Positions 36,375 through 45,160 of a DNA stretch of 64,000 bases are shown here, piece by piece. The DNA comes from Thiodiazotropha sp040506975. Lineage in GTDB: Bacteria > Pseudomonadota > Gammaproteobacteria > Chromatiales > Chromatiaceae. Both the position numbers and the translations under genes were made by a program. The DNA is taken from assembly GCA_965211775.1 (NCBI GenBank), contig OZ242974.1, positions 1,736,001 through 1,800,000 of the forward strand, given 5' to 3'. How positions within the stretch are numbered: the stretch's first letter is position 1; each line of letters begins with the position of its first letter. Under the pieces are notes generated by a model, which was not told the origin of the DNA, did no database searches, and was given only the letters and a program-made list of their open reading frames with translations.

Positions 36375-36907
36375 CAGTAGTAGTAGGGGTATCTACGCCA
36401 GTAGGGGTAATAAAACGGGTCGTAGAAGGGGTCGTAATAGTAGGGATGGGCGTAGACCTTCTCTTCCGGCCACAGGTAATAGGCCTCTACCGCGACAACC
36501 GGGTAGGGGTAGGGGTAGTCGCCGACAGGTTTCTGCACAACTTCAACAATACTGCCGGTGATGGTGATCTCCCGGTTCTTCGGATACTCCTCCGGTTCCA
36601 GGTATCCCTCGATGCGTGCGATGAAACGGCCGATGCTGCGGCTGTCGTCTCTGGGTTTGCCCTCATCATCGAGCGGGCGGGAGAGGATTTCGATCCGGGT
36701 CTCCTGTGCCAGGTTCTCGACCGAGATGATGTCGCCACCCCAACGGATCTTTGCATTCGCGAACTGCTGTTTATGCTGTTGCACCTCGTCCACGCGGATA
36801 TCTCCCGCCGGCGGCGTGCCGATAACCTTAGGGACATGAGAGGCACACCCGGTAAACAGGATAATGCCGAGGAAGCCAAGGGGCATGAGTCTGTAGCGTT
36901 TGGTCAT
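36371..36907 (-). CDS. Slp-family outer membrane lipoprotein (first of a pair)
   Basis: The 178-residue lipoprotein has lipobox FTGC and Slp motifs IRWGGDIISVENLAQETRIEILSRPL and IGRFIARIEGYLEPEEY, clearly paralogous to the next gene. The last 25 residues are extremely rich in Tyr and Pro (HPYYYDPFYDPFYY). The start is ambiguous between the ATGs at 36907 and 36919. Confidence 0.87.
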   Translation of the reverse strand: MTKRYRLMPLGFLGIILFTGCASHVPKVIGTPPAGDIRVDEVQQHKQQFANAKIRWGGDIISVENLAQETRIEILSRPLDDEGKPRDDSRSIGRFIARIEGYLEPEEYPKNREITITGSIVEVVQKPVGDYPYPYPVVAVEAYYLWPEEKVYAHPYYYDPFYDPFYYPYWRRYPYYYW

Positions 36908-37073
36908 GATGTAAATCATCTAGCCATGGCATTGGGGTGTCTACATCGATTTGACTCTGTGGGTATGATTAAATTCCTTTCAGTCAAATCTGCATCAGTT
37001 GAGTCCCGGGCGGTCTTGTGGCGGTCATGAGGTGGCGTCAATTGTCACGGATGGGAGTCGATATCATCCAGTG

Positions 37074-38075
37074 CTATTCGACAATCCGCTCCTTCTCCGC
37101 ATCTTCCTGGTAGTAGTAGTCATAGTTTTGATGCATATGGTTGGTAAACGACCAGGCTTCATTGTACGAAAGACCGCTGTTCTTGGGGATGATGACCTTG
37201 ACGTAGAGATTGTCCTCCTGTCGTTTCAAACGACTGAGGTTTTGTTCCAGTTGCTTGCGGGATATGGACGAAAATCTACTGTCTTCAGGCCCTTTGTAAT
37301 CGATGCGAAAATATTGTCCGGATTTGGTATAGCGTACCTCGACCACCGTTTTGCCTTTTGCGGTACGGGCCGGTCGTAACAACTTATTGTATTGAATCTT
37401 GAGCTTTGAATAGTCCTGTTTGAGGTCGATCAACTGATCATCCGCTTCCTGGGTACGTGTCAGGGCGGCCAGTAGCTCCTGATCTTTCTCCCGCAGTGTT
37501 ATGCGTATTTGTTCAAGATCCTGTTGTGTACTTTCCTGGCGGGCAGCGGCCTGTTCCAGATCGAGCCGGAGACGTTCGATATTGCGGTTGGATTCACTGA
37601 TCTGGTTCTGCAGCCTGCCGGTCTCCTGGTTCAACCGTGTCACCTGGGTGGTTAACAGCTCACGCTCTTGTGTCAGCACCTGGGTCTTGTTATCGAGTTC
37701 ATCCCTTTCACGACTGAGGTTGGTTATCTGAAAGCGCTGGCTTGAGATCGCCGCCTCTTGCTCTTCAGAGCGTTCGGTCATCCGCATCAGCTGCATGCGT
37801 AACATGGTGATTTCATGCTCACGGGCTATCAACCGCTCTTCCAGGGTTTCGTTCTGTTCGTCCGTGGTGCGCACGAGTTCCAATGCTTCCTGCTCCGAAG
37901 CGATGGACATCCTGAGCTGGCTGAGCAGTTCCATGTTGCGCAACAACAGGATCACCATCGCCAGCAGGAAAATCATCACGATAACGGTCATGATGTCCGT
38001 GAAAGAGGGCCAGAAGCTGTCTTCCCCCTGATTGCCCTGCTGATTGAGACGGAGATCGATGAAGTTATTTTCCAT
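37074..38075 (-). CDS. MotB/TolR-like stator protein with long coiled coil
   Basis: The 333-residue protein has one N-terminal membrane helix preceded by the stator signature DSFWPSFTDIMTVIVMIFLLAM, in which the Asp of FTDIM is at the usual ion-binding position of MotB/ExbD proteins. A coiled coil of some 150 residues follows (EERLIAREHEITMLRMQL...), then a C-terminal domain of about 100 residues (VEVRYTKSGQYFRIDYKG). That domain is not an OmpA peptidoglycan-binding domain that I recognise. ATG at 38075 is chosen; the frame opens upstream at a TTG overlapping its partner's stop. It works with the MotA-like protein encoded just before. Confidence 0.75.
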   Translation of the reverse strand: MENNFIDLRLNQQGNQGEDSFWPSFTDIMTVIVMIFLLAMVILLLRNMELLSQLRMSIASEQEALELVRTTDEQNETLEERLIAREHEITMLRMQLMRMTERSEEQEAAISSQRFQITNLSRERDELDNKTQVLTQERELLTTQVTRLNQETGRLQNQISESNRNIERLRLDLEQAAARQESTQQDLEQIRITLREKDQELLAALTRTQEADDQLIDLKQDYSKLKIQYNKLLRPARTAKGKTVVEVRYTKSGQYFRIDYKGPEDSRFSSISRKQLEQNLSRLKRQEDNLYVKVIIPKNSGLSYNEAWSFTNHMHQNYDYYYQEDAEKERIVE

Positions 38076-38080
38076 CGGGA

Positions 38081-39010
38081 TCAATCATCCTCATGCAGGC
38101 GGAAACCACGCTTCAGTACGTGTTTTAGCTCCGCCATGTCGTTATGCAGCGCATCACTCTTCTCTTCGTAGCCTTGCAGGGTTTCCAGGATGCGTTGTTC
38201 AACGGCTTCAAAGGTCTGCTGGGACTGTTCCATCTGGTTGACCAGCTCCTGCAGGGAGCGCACCAGGCCGGTGAATTCATACAGTGCGCTGTCGGTTTGA
38301 ACCTGAAATCGTGGAATCAGCTCATTCACGGTGACCTGCTCAACCGCACTGATCAGGTTGGTTTGGACATCACCCAGTTTGAGATGAAAATAACCGAAGA
38401 AGATGAAGCATATGATCGCGGTAATGGTGGTTGAGAGCGCCGTGGACATGCCGTGGACCACTAGGCCCATACCGCTTACATTGATCGAGGTGGCGAGCTG
38501 GTCGGAGGCGCCGATCAAGGCTATCGACAGGGAGACGATAGTACCGAAGACACCGGTCAGAATAAGAATGTTGTTGATGAACCTGGGCAGGCTGTTACGG
38601 GTACTCTCATTCGCCACCAGGGTGGATGCCAGGGATCCATGGTTGATCGGGCAGTTCGCCTTGTGCAAGCCCAGCATGGTCCGGTAGCGGTTGGCTATGA
38701 TGGCCTTTTTATGGATCCGCTTCAGCGGGTCCTGCTCGCCTTCACGCAGGTTGCGCAGGAATCGAATCAGGGCATTCTCTTCCGCCACATAATGGAGGAA
38801 GATGGTGATCATGCGCAGGACGCCGATGGCGAACAGACCGATGATGGTGCCGTTGATGATCAACCCGGTGCTGGTGAGTTGATTGCGGAAATAGACATCG
38901 TTGATGAATTCGTATTTCCATACGATGAGTGCTGCGATCACAGCGGAGAGGAGTATCATCCGTATCAGGATATTACGGCTGAAGTTTCGACGTAACTGTA
39001 TGCTTCCCAA
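38081..39010 (-). CDS. MotA/TolQ/ExbB-like proton channel protein
   Basis: The 309-residue inner-membrane protein has helices near residues 17-35 and 47-72, then a cytoplasmic segment, and the family core NNILILTGVFGTIVSLSIALIG and GMSTALSTTITAIICFIFFGYF. The C-terminal 70 residues form a cytoplasmic coiled coil. It should form the pentameric channel of a 5:2 ion-driven motor with the next gene. The TTG start at 39010 has GGGAG seven bases upstream. No flagellar, Tol or Ton genes are nearby. Confidence 0.78.
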   Translation of the reverse strand: MGSIQLRRNFSRNILIRMILLSAVIAALIVWKYEFINDVYFRNQLTSTGLIINGTIIGLFAIGVLRMITIFLHYVAEENALIRFLRNLREGEQDPLKRIHKKAIIANRYRTMLGLHKANCPINHGSLASTLVANESTRNSLPRFINNILILTGVFGTIVSLSIALIGASDQLATSINVSGMGLVVHGMSTALSTTITAIICFIFFGYFHLKLGDVQTNLISAVEQVTVNELIPRFQVQTDSALYEFTGLVRSLQELVNQMEQSQQTFEAVEQRILETLQGYEEKSDALHNDMAELKHVLKRGFRLHEDD

Positions 39011-39279
39011 CGCTCTGCTCCCGGCGATATAGAATCTGGTTATCAGTCACTAAATGCGGCGAGGTCAATGGGATGGATTGCAGCGTTGATGCCCAGTGAG
39101 CGAAAAAAATCGATGCATCTCGATCCAACAACTGTTTTCGATCTATTCCGCTATTTGAATCAATTACTTGCAAAAATCAGCCATTGTGGGCCCGCGATTT
39201 CAGGTGTGACAGTGTACCCCAGCCAAGTGGACCTCGCCATAAATCCTTCCATTTTCCGCCACTCCCGGGAGGCTTGTAA

Positions 39280-40524
39280 ATGTCATCATTGCAACAGAGA
39301 GCGCATTATCGCAGTTCATTGATAGCGATCTATCAAGCCGCATTGAAACGGGTGGAGGGCCGGGTATCGGTATCGAACTGGTTGAAGCAAAACCCGTTTC
39401 CGGGTCCACTGAGGGTGATCGCCGTCGGTAAGGCGGCCCAATCGATGCTATACGGTGCCTATGATGTGTTGAATGACAGGATCGATCAGGCATTGATCAT
39501 CTCCAAACACGGGCATATCGACTCGACCTGGTGCCGGCGGCACGGTTGTCTTACCCATCAATCCGCGCATCCCATACCGGATGAGAGCAGTCTGCAGGCC
39601 GGTCGCAAGTTGTTGGATTTCATTTCGAACGGATCTGAACTGCCTCTGCTGTTTCTGATCTCGGGCGGCGCCTCGAGCCTGGTGGAGATGACAATCGACG
39701 GGGTGGGCCTGGAAGATCTTGCGCAGGTGAATGACTGGTTGCTGGGCAGTGGTCTCGATATCCTGCAGATGAATACGGTACGCAAGGCTCTTTCGCGCAT
39801 AAAGGGAGGTGGGCTGCTCGCCCACCTGGAGCAGAACCAGGTGGTAGGATTGATCATTTCAGATGTGCCTGGCGATGATCCGGCCACAATCGGGTCGGGA
39901 TTGCTTACCCCGGATGAGAGCCTGGCTGAGCGCCTGGCGGCGCTATCCCTGCCATCCTGGCTGCAGGATAGACTGCAGCGGCGGGAGAGGCCGCGGATCA
40001 CGATGAGCGCATCGCAGCCCAGGCTGGAGATCGTCGCCAATTTGCAGTTGGCCCTGGAGGCGGCTGCCGAATATGCCTCCGGCCTGGGCTACAGGGTTTC
40101 ACTGCAGGAAGGTTTTCTCAGCGGGGATGCCGCCGCCCGGGGCAAGTCTTTGGCGCAAGAGCTGTTGCAGGGGCCGCCCGGGATTGTTATATGGGGAGGG
40201 GAAACGACGGTCGCCCTGCCGCCGAATCCTGGGCAGGGAGGCAGAAATCAGCATCTTGCCCTGGCTGCGGCCCGGGAATTGGCCGCTGCCCAGGATTGTT
40301 ATCTGCTGGCGGCAGGTACCGATGGCAGCGATGGTCCGACCGAGGATGCCGGGGCAGTGGTGGATGGTGGAACGGTGGCGCGGGCTGCACTGCATGGAGA
40401 GACGCCTGAACGTGCACTTGCGAATGCCGATTCGGGGCGCTTTCTTGAGGTCAGTGGAGATCTCATCTCTACTGGCCCCACCGGCACCAATGTGATGGAT
40501 CTGGTGATAGGTTTAAGGGTGTGA
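39280..40524 (+). CDS. Glycerate 2-kinase, MOFRL family
   Basis: The 414-residue protein phosphorylates D-glycerate to 2-phosphoglycerate. It has the N-terminal Rossmann-like domain (RVIAVGKAAQSM; LISGGASSLVEM, a phosphate-binding loop) and the C-terminal MOFRL domain (GGETTVALP...GGRNQHLALAAA; GTDGSDGPTEDAGAVVD). GGGAGG precedes the ATG. The next gene starts one base after its stop, so it leads a three-gene operon with DUF455 and a secreted protein. Confidence 0.92.
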   Translation: MSSLQQRAHYRSSLIAIYQAALKRVEGRVSVSNWLKQNPFPGPLRVIAVGKAAQSMLYGAYDVLNDRIDQALIISKHGHIDSTWCRRHGCLTHQSAHPIPDESSLQAGRKLLDFISNGSELPLLFLISGGASSLVEMTIDGVGLEDLAQVNDWLLGSGLDILQMNTVRKALSRIKGGGLLAHLEQNQVVGLIISDVPGDDPATIGSGLLTPDESLAERLAALSLPSWLQDRLQRRERPRITMSASQPRLEIVANLQLALEAAAEYASGLGYRVSLQEGFLSGDAAARGKSLAQELLQGPPGIVIWGGETTVALPPNPGQGGRNQHLALAAARELAAAQDCYLLAAGTDGSDGPTEDAGAVVDGGTVARAALHGETPERALANADSGRFLEVSGDLISTGPTGTNVMDLVIGLRV

Positions 40525-40525
40525 A

Positions 40526-41341
40526 ATGGGTTTAGAGCAGTCTCTTTTTCAGCGGGCCAGGCAGTGTCTTTTATCCGATGTGGTGGATCAGAAACTACAG
40601 CGCTCGGAGGTGACGTCGGATGCCTGGGTGTCCGGTAAACTGGTCACAGAGGGTTGGACGCCCTGTGAGACAATCACGCATGCGGGTCGTCCGCATCGAC
40701 CGGAACTGGTCCATCCGAGCCAGTTGCCGAGACGCGGCTTGGGAAAGGAAGCGGGCCGTCTGGCGTTGATCCATGCCATTGCCCATATCGAATTCAATGC
40801 CATCAACCTGGCCTGGGATGCGGTGCAGCGCTTCCCGGAGATGCCCCGTGACTACTATGACGACTGGATTCGGGTAGCACGGGAAGAGGTCTACCATTTT
40901 CGCCTGCTTCGTCAGCGGCTCCGTGCCGGCGGTGCGGATTACGGTGACTTTGCGGGCCACAACGGCTTGTGGGAGATGGCGCGGAGAACGGCTCACGATC
41001 CATTGATCAGAATGGCCCTGGTGCCGCGCATGCTGGAGGCCAGGGGCCTGGACGTGACCCCCGGGATCATGCGCCGTTTCGAAGCCGTCGGTGATCATGA
41101 AACAGCGGCGGTGCTGCAGATCATTCTGCGCGAGGAGGTGGGGCATGTTCAGTGCGGCAGCCGATGGTTTCACTATCTTTGCGAGCAGCGGGGGCTGCAA
41201 CCGGAACAGACCTATTTCGATCTGCTGGAAAATTTTCTCAACGGCGAAATCAGATGCCCACTGCATCATGAAGCGAGACGGGAGGCCGGTTTCAGCAATC
41301 AGGAGTTGCAACGTCTGGAGGCATTATGCGCAGGCGGCTGA
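40526..41341 (+). CDS. DUF455 ferritin-like protein
   Basis: The 271-residue protein has the ferritin-like four-helix pattern with metal-ligand candidates in HAIAHIEFNAINLAWD, REEVYHFRLLRQRL and LREEVGHVQCGSRWF (Glu and His pairs). This suits a di-iron centre. Members are sometimes linked to tRNA hydroxylation or oxidative stress, without firm proof. It overlaps the next gene by 16 bp. Confidence 0.9.
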   Translation: MGLEQSLFQRARQCLLSDVVDQKLQRSEVTSDAWVSGKLVTEGWTPCETITHAGRPHRPELVHPSQLPRRGLGKEAGRLALIHAIAHIEFNAINLAWDAVQRFPEMPRDYYDDWIRVAREEVYHFRLLRQRLRAGGADYGDFAGHNGLWEMARRTAHDPLIRMALVPRMLEARGLDVTPGIMRRFEAVGDHETAAVLQIILREEVGHVQCGSRWFHYLCEQRGLQPEQTYFDLLENFLNGEIRCPLHHEARREAGFSNQELQRLEALCAGG

Positions 41342-42048
41342 TTACACTATGCCTGATCTGGCTGGTACTGATGTCAGCGCTGTTACAGGGCAAGGTGGCG
41401 TCAGCGGACGAGATTCAAGTCGGGCTTCTGCTCTATGCCGCCCGCGACGCAAACGGCGATGTTGTGACGAACCGGTTGCTGATCACGCCGAAGATGTTGC
41501 GTATCGAACAGGAAAAAGCAGTTGACGGATACATACTCTATGACCGGGAAGCCGGCGTAATCTACAGCGTTACCCCGGAAGAGCGGTCGATTCTGGTGAT
41601 TCAACCGCAAACCCGCCGAGTGCAGATCCCCCACGAGATGAGATTGAAAATAGAACGGCTCGTCGATTTTGACGGGCCGGAGATCGGTGACAGCAAACCG
41701 CAACACTGGCAACTGATTGTGAATAATGACATCTGCCGTAATGTGATCCTTGCGCCGGGCCTGATGACAGAGGCCTTGAGGGTCTATCAGGATTATCTGA
41801 CTCTCCTGGCAAACCAGCACTACTTGAGCCTGAATGCCATTCCAGCCGAGTATCGCGATTCCTGTGAAGACGCAATCCATGTCTTCGCGCCGACCCTGTT
41901 GTTGCAGAAGGGACTTCCCGTCCGTGTGTGGGATCGAATGGGCAACCAGCAACGCCTGTTGAATTTCTCCGATCAGCATAGGGTCGACTCCAGCCTGTTT
42001 CGTTTGCCTGCGGAGTATAAACGGCAGCCGATGGCGGGCATTGAATGA
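41326..42048 (+). CDS. Secreted hypothetical protein
   Basis: The 240-residue protein has a signal peptide (MRRRLITLCLIWLVLMSALL, cut near VASA) and a mature part rich in beta-strand patterns (RLLITPKMLRIEQEKAVDGYILYDREAGVIYSVTPEERSI). Two Cys (NNDIC, DSCED) could form a disulfide. No family recognised. Overlap with the DUF455 gene suggests coupled expression. Confidence 0.75.
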   Translation: MRRRLITLCLIWLVLMSALLQGKVASADEIQVGLLLYAARDANGDVVTNRLLITPKMLRIEQEKAVDGYILYDREAGVIYSVTPEERSILVIQPQTRRVQIPHEMRLKIERLVDFDGPEIGDSKPQHWQLIVNNDICRNVILAPGLMTEALRVYQDYLTLLANQHYLSLNAIPAEYRDSCEDAIHVFAPTLLLQKGLPVRVWDRMGNQQRLLNFSDQHRVDSSLFRLPAEYKRQPMAGIE

Positions 42049-42066
42049 CGGGGACTTGAAGCTGCG

Positions 42067-42792
42067 CTAGCTGTATGTCTCTCTGCGGAATCCTTGAGGG
42101 GTCACGCAAACCAGTCCGCCATGATCATGATGCCACTCGGCCAGAACATGTCGGTAATGGCGTTTGTCCTTCAATTCAATGACATGGTCAGCAGGTCTAT
42201 GGGTATGGCCGTGTATCAGATGATCAGCCTGATATTCAACGAAGTAGGATGCCACTGTGTCCCGGTTGACATCCATGATCGATTCCGGTTTCAGTGACTT
42301 GGCCTCACCGCTTTGGGTCCGGTAGGTCTTCGCCAGGTCCAACCGCTGCTGAATCGATTGGGAGAGGAAACGGTTGATAAAGTCAGGGTTACGGACTTCC
42401 CGGCGAAACTTCATATAGGCCTGGTCGTCGGTGCATAAAAGATCGCCGTGCATCAACAGGGTCGGCTTGCCATTCAGCTCCACCAGGGTCGGGTCCTGCA
42501 TGAGTACGGCCCCTGTCTCCCGGCAAAAACCGTCACCAATGAGAAAATCCCGGTTGCCATGCATCAACCACAATCGGGTTCCTGCCTGCCTGAGTCGATG
42601 CATGGCCCGTTTGATCTCGGCTATCGGCGGCGCCTCATGGTCGTCTCCGATCCATACATCAAAAAGGTCGCCGAGGATATAGAGATGGTCGGCCTTGGGC
42701 GCTCTTTCCGATAGGAAGCGGATAAATAACTGCACCGTATCCAGCCGTTCGGCGGATAGGTGCAGATCCGAGATAAACAGCTGTTGGGTCAC
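42067..42792 (-). CDS. lpxH: UDP-2,3-diacylglucosamine pyrophosphatase LpxH
   Basis: LpxH cleaves UDP-2,3-diacylglucosamine to lipid X in lipid A synthesis. The 241-residue metallophosphatase shows the calcineurin-like motifs FISDLHL, GDLFDVWIGDD, GNRDFLIG and LIHGHTHRP. It overlaps ppiB by 4 bp, the usual gammaproteobacterial pair. Confidence 0.95.
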   Translation of the reverse strand: MTQQLFISDLHLSAERLDTVQLFIRFLSERAPKADHLYILGDLFDVWIGDDHEAPPIAEIKRAMHRLRQAGTRLWLMHGNRDFLIGDGFCRETGAVLMQDPTLVELNGKPTLLMHGDLLCTDDQAYMKFRREVRNPDFINRFLSQSIQQRLDLAKTYRTQSGEAKSLKPESIMDVNRDTVASYFVEYQADHLIHGHTHRPADHVIELKDKRHYRHVLAEWHHDHGGLVCVTPQGFRRETYS

Positions 42793-43277
42793 TCAGTGAT
42801 TTCAGCCTTCTCGATGACGATATCCTCTACCGGCACATCCTGGTGTCCGGCCTGGGTAGCCGTGGCGACCCCTTTGATCTGATTCACCACGTCCATGCCG
42901 CTGATCACCTTGCCGAAAACACAATAGCCCCAGCCATCCTGACCGGGGTGATCGAGGAATTTATTATTGGCCACGTTGATGAAGAACTGTGCGGTGGCCG
43001 AATGGGGTTCCATGGTACGCGCCATGGCGATGGTGCCGATCTCGTTGGAGAGGCCGTTTTTGGCCTCGTTTTCAATCGGCCCGCCGGTCTGTTTCTGGAT
43101 CATGCCGGGTATAAATCCACCACCCTGGATCATGAAGTTGTCGATTACACGGTGGAAAATCGTACCGTCGAAAAAGCCATCCTGCAGATATTGTTTGAAA
43201 TTCTCACAGGTTTTCGGTGCATTCTCTTCGTCCAGTTCAATGACGATGGGACCGAGATTTGTCGTTAATGTGATCAT
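42789..43277 (-). CDS. ppiB: Cytoplasmic cyclophilin PpiB
   Basis: The 162-residue peptidyl-prolyl isomerase has the cyclophilin core FHRVIDNFMIQGGGF (catalytic Arg), ATAQFFINV and GYCVFGKVISGMDVV. It has no signal peptide, so it is cytoplasmic. ATG at 43277 is the family start; translation is coupled to lpxH. Confidence 0.94.
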   Translation of the reverse strand: MITLTTNLGPIVIELDEENAPKTCENFKQYLQDGFFDGTIFHRVIDNFMIQGGGFIPGMIQKQTGGPIENEAKNGLSNEIGTIAMARTMEPHSATAQFFINVANNKFLDHPGQDGWGYCVFGKVISGMDVVNQIKGVATATQAGHQDVPVEDIVIEKAEITE

Positions 43278-43315
43278 GAAATGTCCTGTTTGCAATAACT
43301 TGGGTGAGAAACGGT

Positions 43316-43885
43316 TTACTCGAGAATAGTAACCTTCTCGATGATGATGGGTGTTTTGGGCACGTCTCGCATGCCACCCGTGACGCCGGTGGGTTGTTGG
43401 GCAATGCCGTCCACTACCTCCATCCCCTTGGTGACTTCACCGAACACGGCGTAACCCCATCCATCGTGTCCGGGATAATCGAGGAAGTCGTTGTCTTTGT
43501 GGTTGATAAAGAACTGGGCGGTTGCTGAGTGCGGCGCGGAAGTTCTGGCCATGGCGATCGTGCCGCGTCTGTTCTTCAAACCGTTTTTGGCTTCATTTTC
43601 GACCGGGTCGCGGGTCTGCTTTTTTTGCATGGTTTCGGTGAAACCGCCGCCCTGGATCATGAAGCCCTTGATGACGCGGTGGAAGATTGTGCCGTCATAG
43701 AAACCATCCTTAGCATACTGCACGAAATTTTCGATGGTCTGTGGTGCCTTCTCCTTATCGAGCGACAATTCGATCTCGCCCATTGATGTCTTCATCGATA
43801 CCTGTACATTGTCAGCCCATGCGTTGACGGATAACAAGGTCATAAACAGCAGCCAGGGTAGTGAAGTATGTGTTGATCTTTTCAT
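43316..43885 (-). CDS. ppiA: Periplasmic cyclophilin PpiA
   Basis: The 189-residue cyclophilin has a signal peptide (LPWLLFMTLLSVNAWA) and the core FHRVIKGFMIQGGGF and SATAQFFIN. It resembles ppiB and is probably a duplicate with added export. ATG at 43885 follows GAGG. In related genomes cysS usually sits divergent to this cluster; here a 12.6-kb block intervenes. Confidence 0.93.
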   Translation of the reverse strand: MKRSTHTSLPWLLFMTLLSVNAWADNVQVSMKTSMGEIELSLDKEKAPQTIENFVQYAKDGFYDGTIFHRVIKGFMIQGGGFTETMQKKQTRDPVENEAKNGLKNRRGTIAMARTSAPHSATAQFFINHKDNDFLDYPGHDGWGYAVFGEVTKGMEVVDGIAQQPTGVTGGMRDVPKTPIIIEKVTILE

Positions 43886-44003
43886 GGAATCCTCATGGTA
43901 AGTGCTATCCGGTCGGTGCATCATAACGGTTCGATGACGGCTTAAAAAGGGGGAGAGCAGGGGCGTGTCTGCATGACCGGGCAGGGCTTTGTCGCAGCAA
44001 ATA

Positions 44004-44034
44004 AAAAAAGCCATGCGGCTTGGCATGGCTTTTT
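44004..44034 (-). terminator. Terminator of the disrupted cytochrome c gene, displaced by IS1595
   Basis: AAAAAGCCATG / CATGGCTTTTT stem, T-rich in both directions. Removing the IS1595 element puts it about 40 bp after the stop of the minus-strand cytochrome gene, so that was its original job. Confidence 0.75.
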
Positions 44035-44054
44035 ACGTGTCGAACAATGGGTTA

Positions 44055-45083
44055 CCTGATTACTCATGAGGCTCAGCTATTGAGCCTGTGGTGCAAGCAT
44101 AATGGAACCTACTGAATAAAAGAGGATTTCATCATGCCGAGAAATACTATTCAATTTCAAAAAGGTCTTGGTTTGCACGATTTTCTGGAACAATATGGGA
44201 CCGAGGATCAGTGTCGACAGGCATTGTATGATTTGCGCTGGCCGACGGGCTATGTCTGCCCTGAGTGCGGCAACACAACAGGCTGTGAACTCAAAAAGCG
44301 TCAGATATATCAATGTCACAAGTGCCATCATCAGACTTCCCTGACCGCCGGCAGCATCTTCCATGGCACCAAGCTGCCGCTGAGAACGTGGTTTCTTGCG
44401 ATCTATCTGTTGACCCAACGCAAGAAAAGTATCTCGGCGCTGCAACTTTCCCGCGAAATCGGGGTGAACTACAATACGGCCTGGCGACTCAAGCATAAGT
44501 TGATGCAGGTGATGATGGAACGTGAGCGTGGAAAAAAACTGGCCGGTCGCATCGAATTGGATGATGCTTATCTCGGAGGCGAGCAAGCCGGTAAGCGTGG
44601 TCGTGGGTCGCGCAACAAAATCCCTTTCGTAGCTGCTGTTGAGACGACGCGGGACGGCAGGCCCATGAAAATTCAACTGCGTCGTGTAAGGGGCTTCCGC
44701 AAACGTGAAATCGCCCGCTACGCCCGCTCCTGCTTGATGCCTGGCAGCGAAGTCTTTACCGATGGGCTTTGGTGCTTTAGTGGCGTGACAACCGCTGATT
44801 GCCATCATAACCCCATGGTGACGGGTGGTGGGCGCCAAAGTGTCCAGTATTCGTGCTTCAAATGGGTAAACACGATGTTGGGTAATGTCAAAAACAGTCT
44901 GTTGGGTACTTTTCATGCGATTCGAGATAAACATGTGTCGCGTTATCTTGCTGAGTTCGAATATCGGTTTAACCGCCGTTTCGATTTACCCGCCATGATT
45001 GAACGATTGCTTTTTGCCGCTCTTCGCACTCCACCTATGCCATATCGCCTCTTGAGAATGGCTGAGGTTTAGGGGTAATCAGG
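44055..45083 (+). mobile_element. IS1595-family insertion sequence, intact
   Basis: The 1,029-bp element is bounded by CCTGATTAC-type inverted ends and flanked by an 8-bp target duplication ATGGGTTA (44047-44054 and 45084-45091). It inserted between the cytochrome stop codon and its terminator. Confidence 0.92.
44134..45072 (+). CDS. IS1595-family transposase
   Basis: The 312-residue transposase has an N-terminal zinc ribbon (CPECG...CHKCH), then HTH-like (LQLSREIGVNYNTAWRLKHK) and the DDE-like catalytic core starting at IELDDAYLGG. It is full length with no frameshift, so the element may be active. Confidence 0.93.
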   Translation: MPRNTIQFQKGLGLHDFLEQYGTEDQCRQALYDLRWPTGYVCPECGNTTGCELKKRQIYQCHKCHHQTSLTAGSIFHGTKLPLRTWFLAIYLLTQRKKSISALQLSREIGVNYNTAWRLKHKLMQVMMERERGKKLAGRIELDDAYLGGEQAGKRGRGSRNKIPFVAAVETTRDGRPMKIQLRRVRGFRKREIARYARSCLMPGSEVFTDGLWCFSGVTTADCHHNPMVTGGGRQSVQYSCFKWVNTMLGNVKNSLLGTFHAIRDKHVSRYLAEFEYRFNRRFDLPAMIERLLFAALRTPPMPYRLLRMAEV

Positions 45084-45160
45084 ATGGGTTATAAGAGGTC
45101 AGTTGTTACCGGCTCCTTGGGTAATCCAGTTTTCCACAGTGGCGATCTCCATCTCACTAA

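Noticed and set aside
37074..39010. Zorya-type defence (ZorA/ZorB)
   Set aside because: The MotB-like partner has no recognisable OmpA domain and no zorC, zorD or zorE follows.
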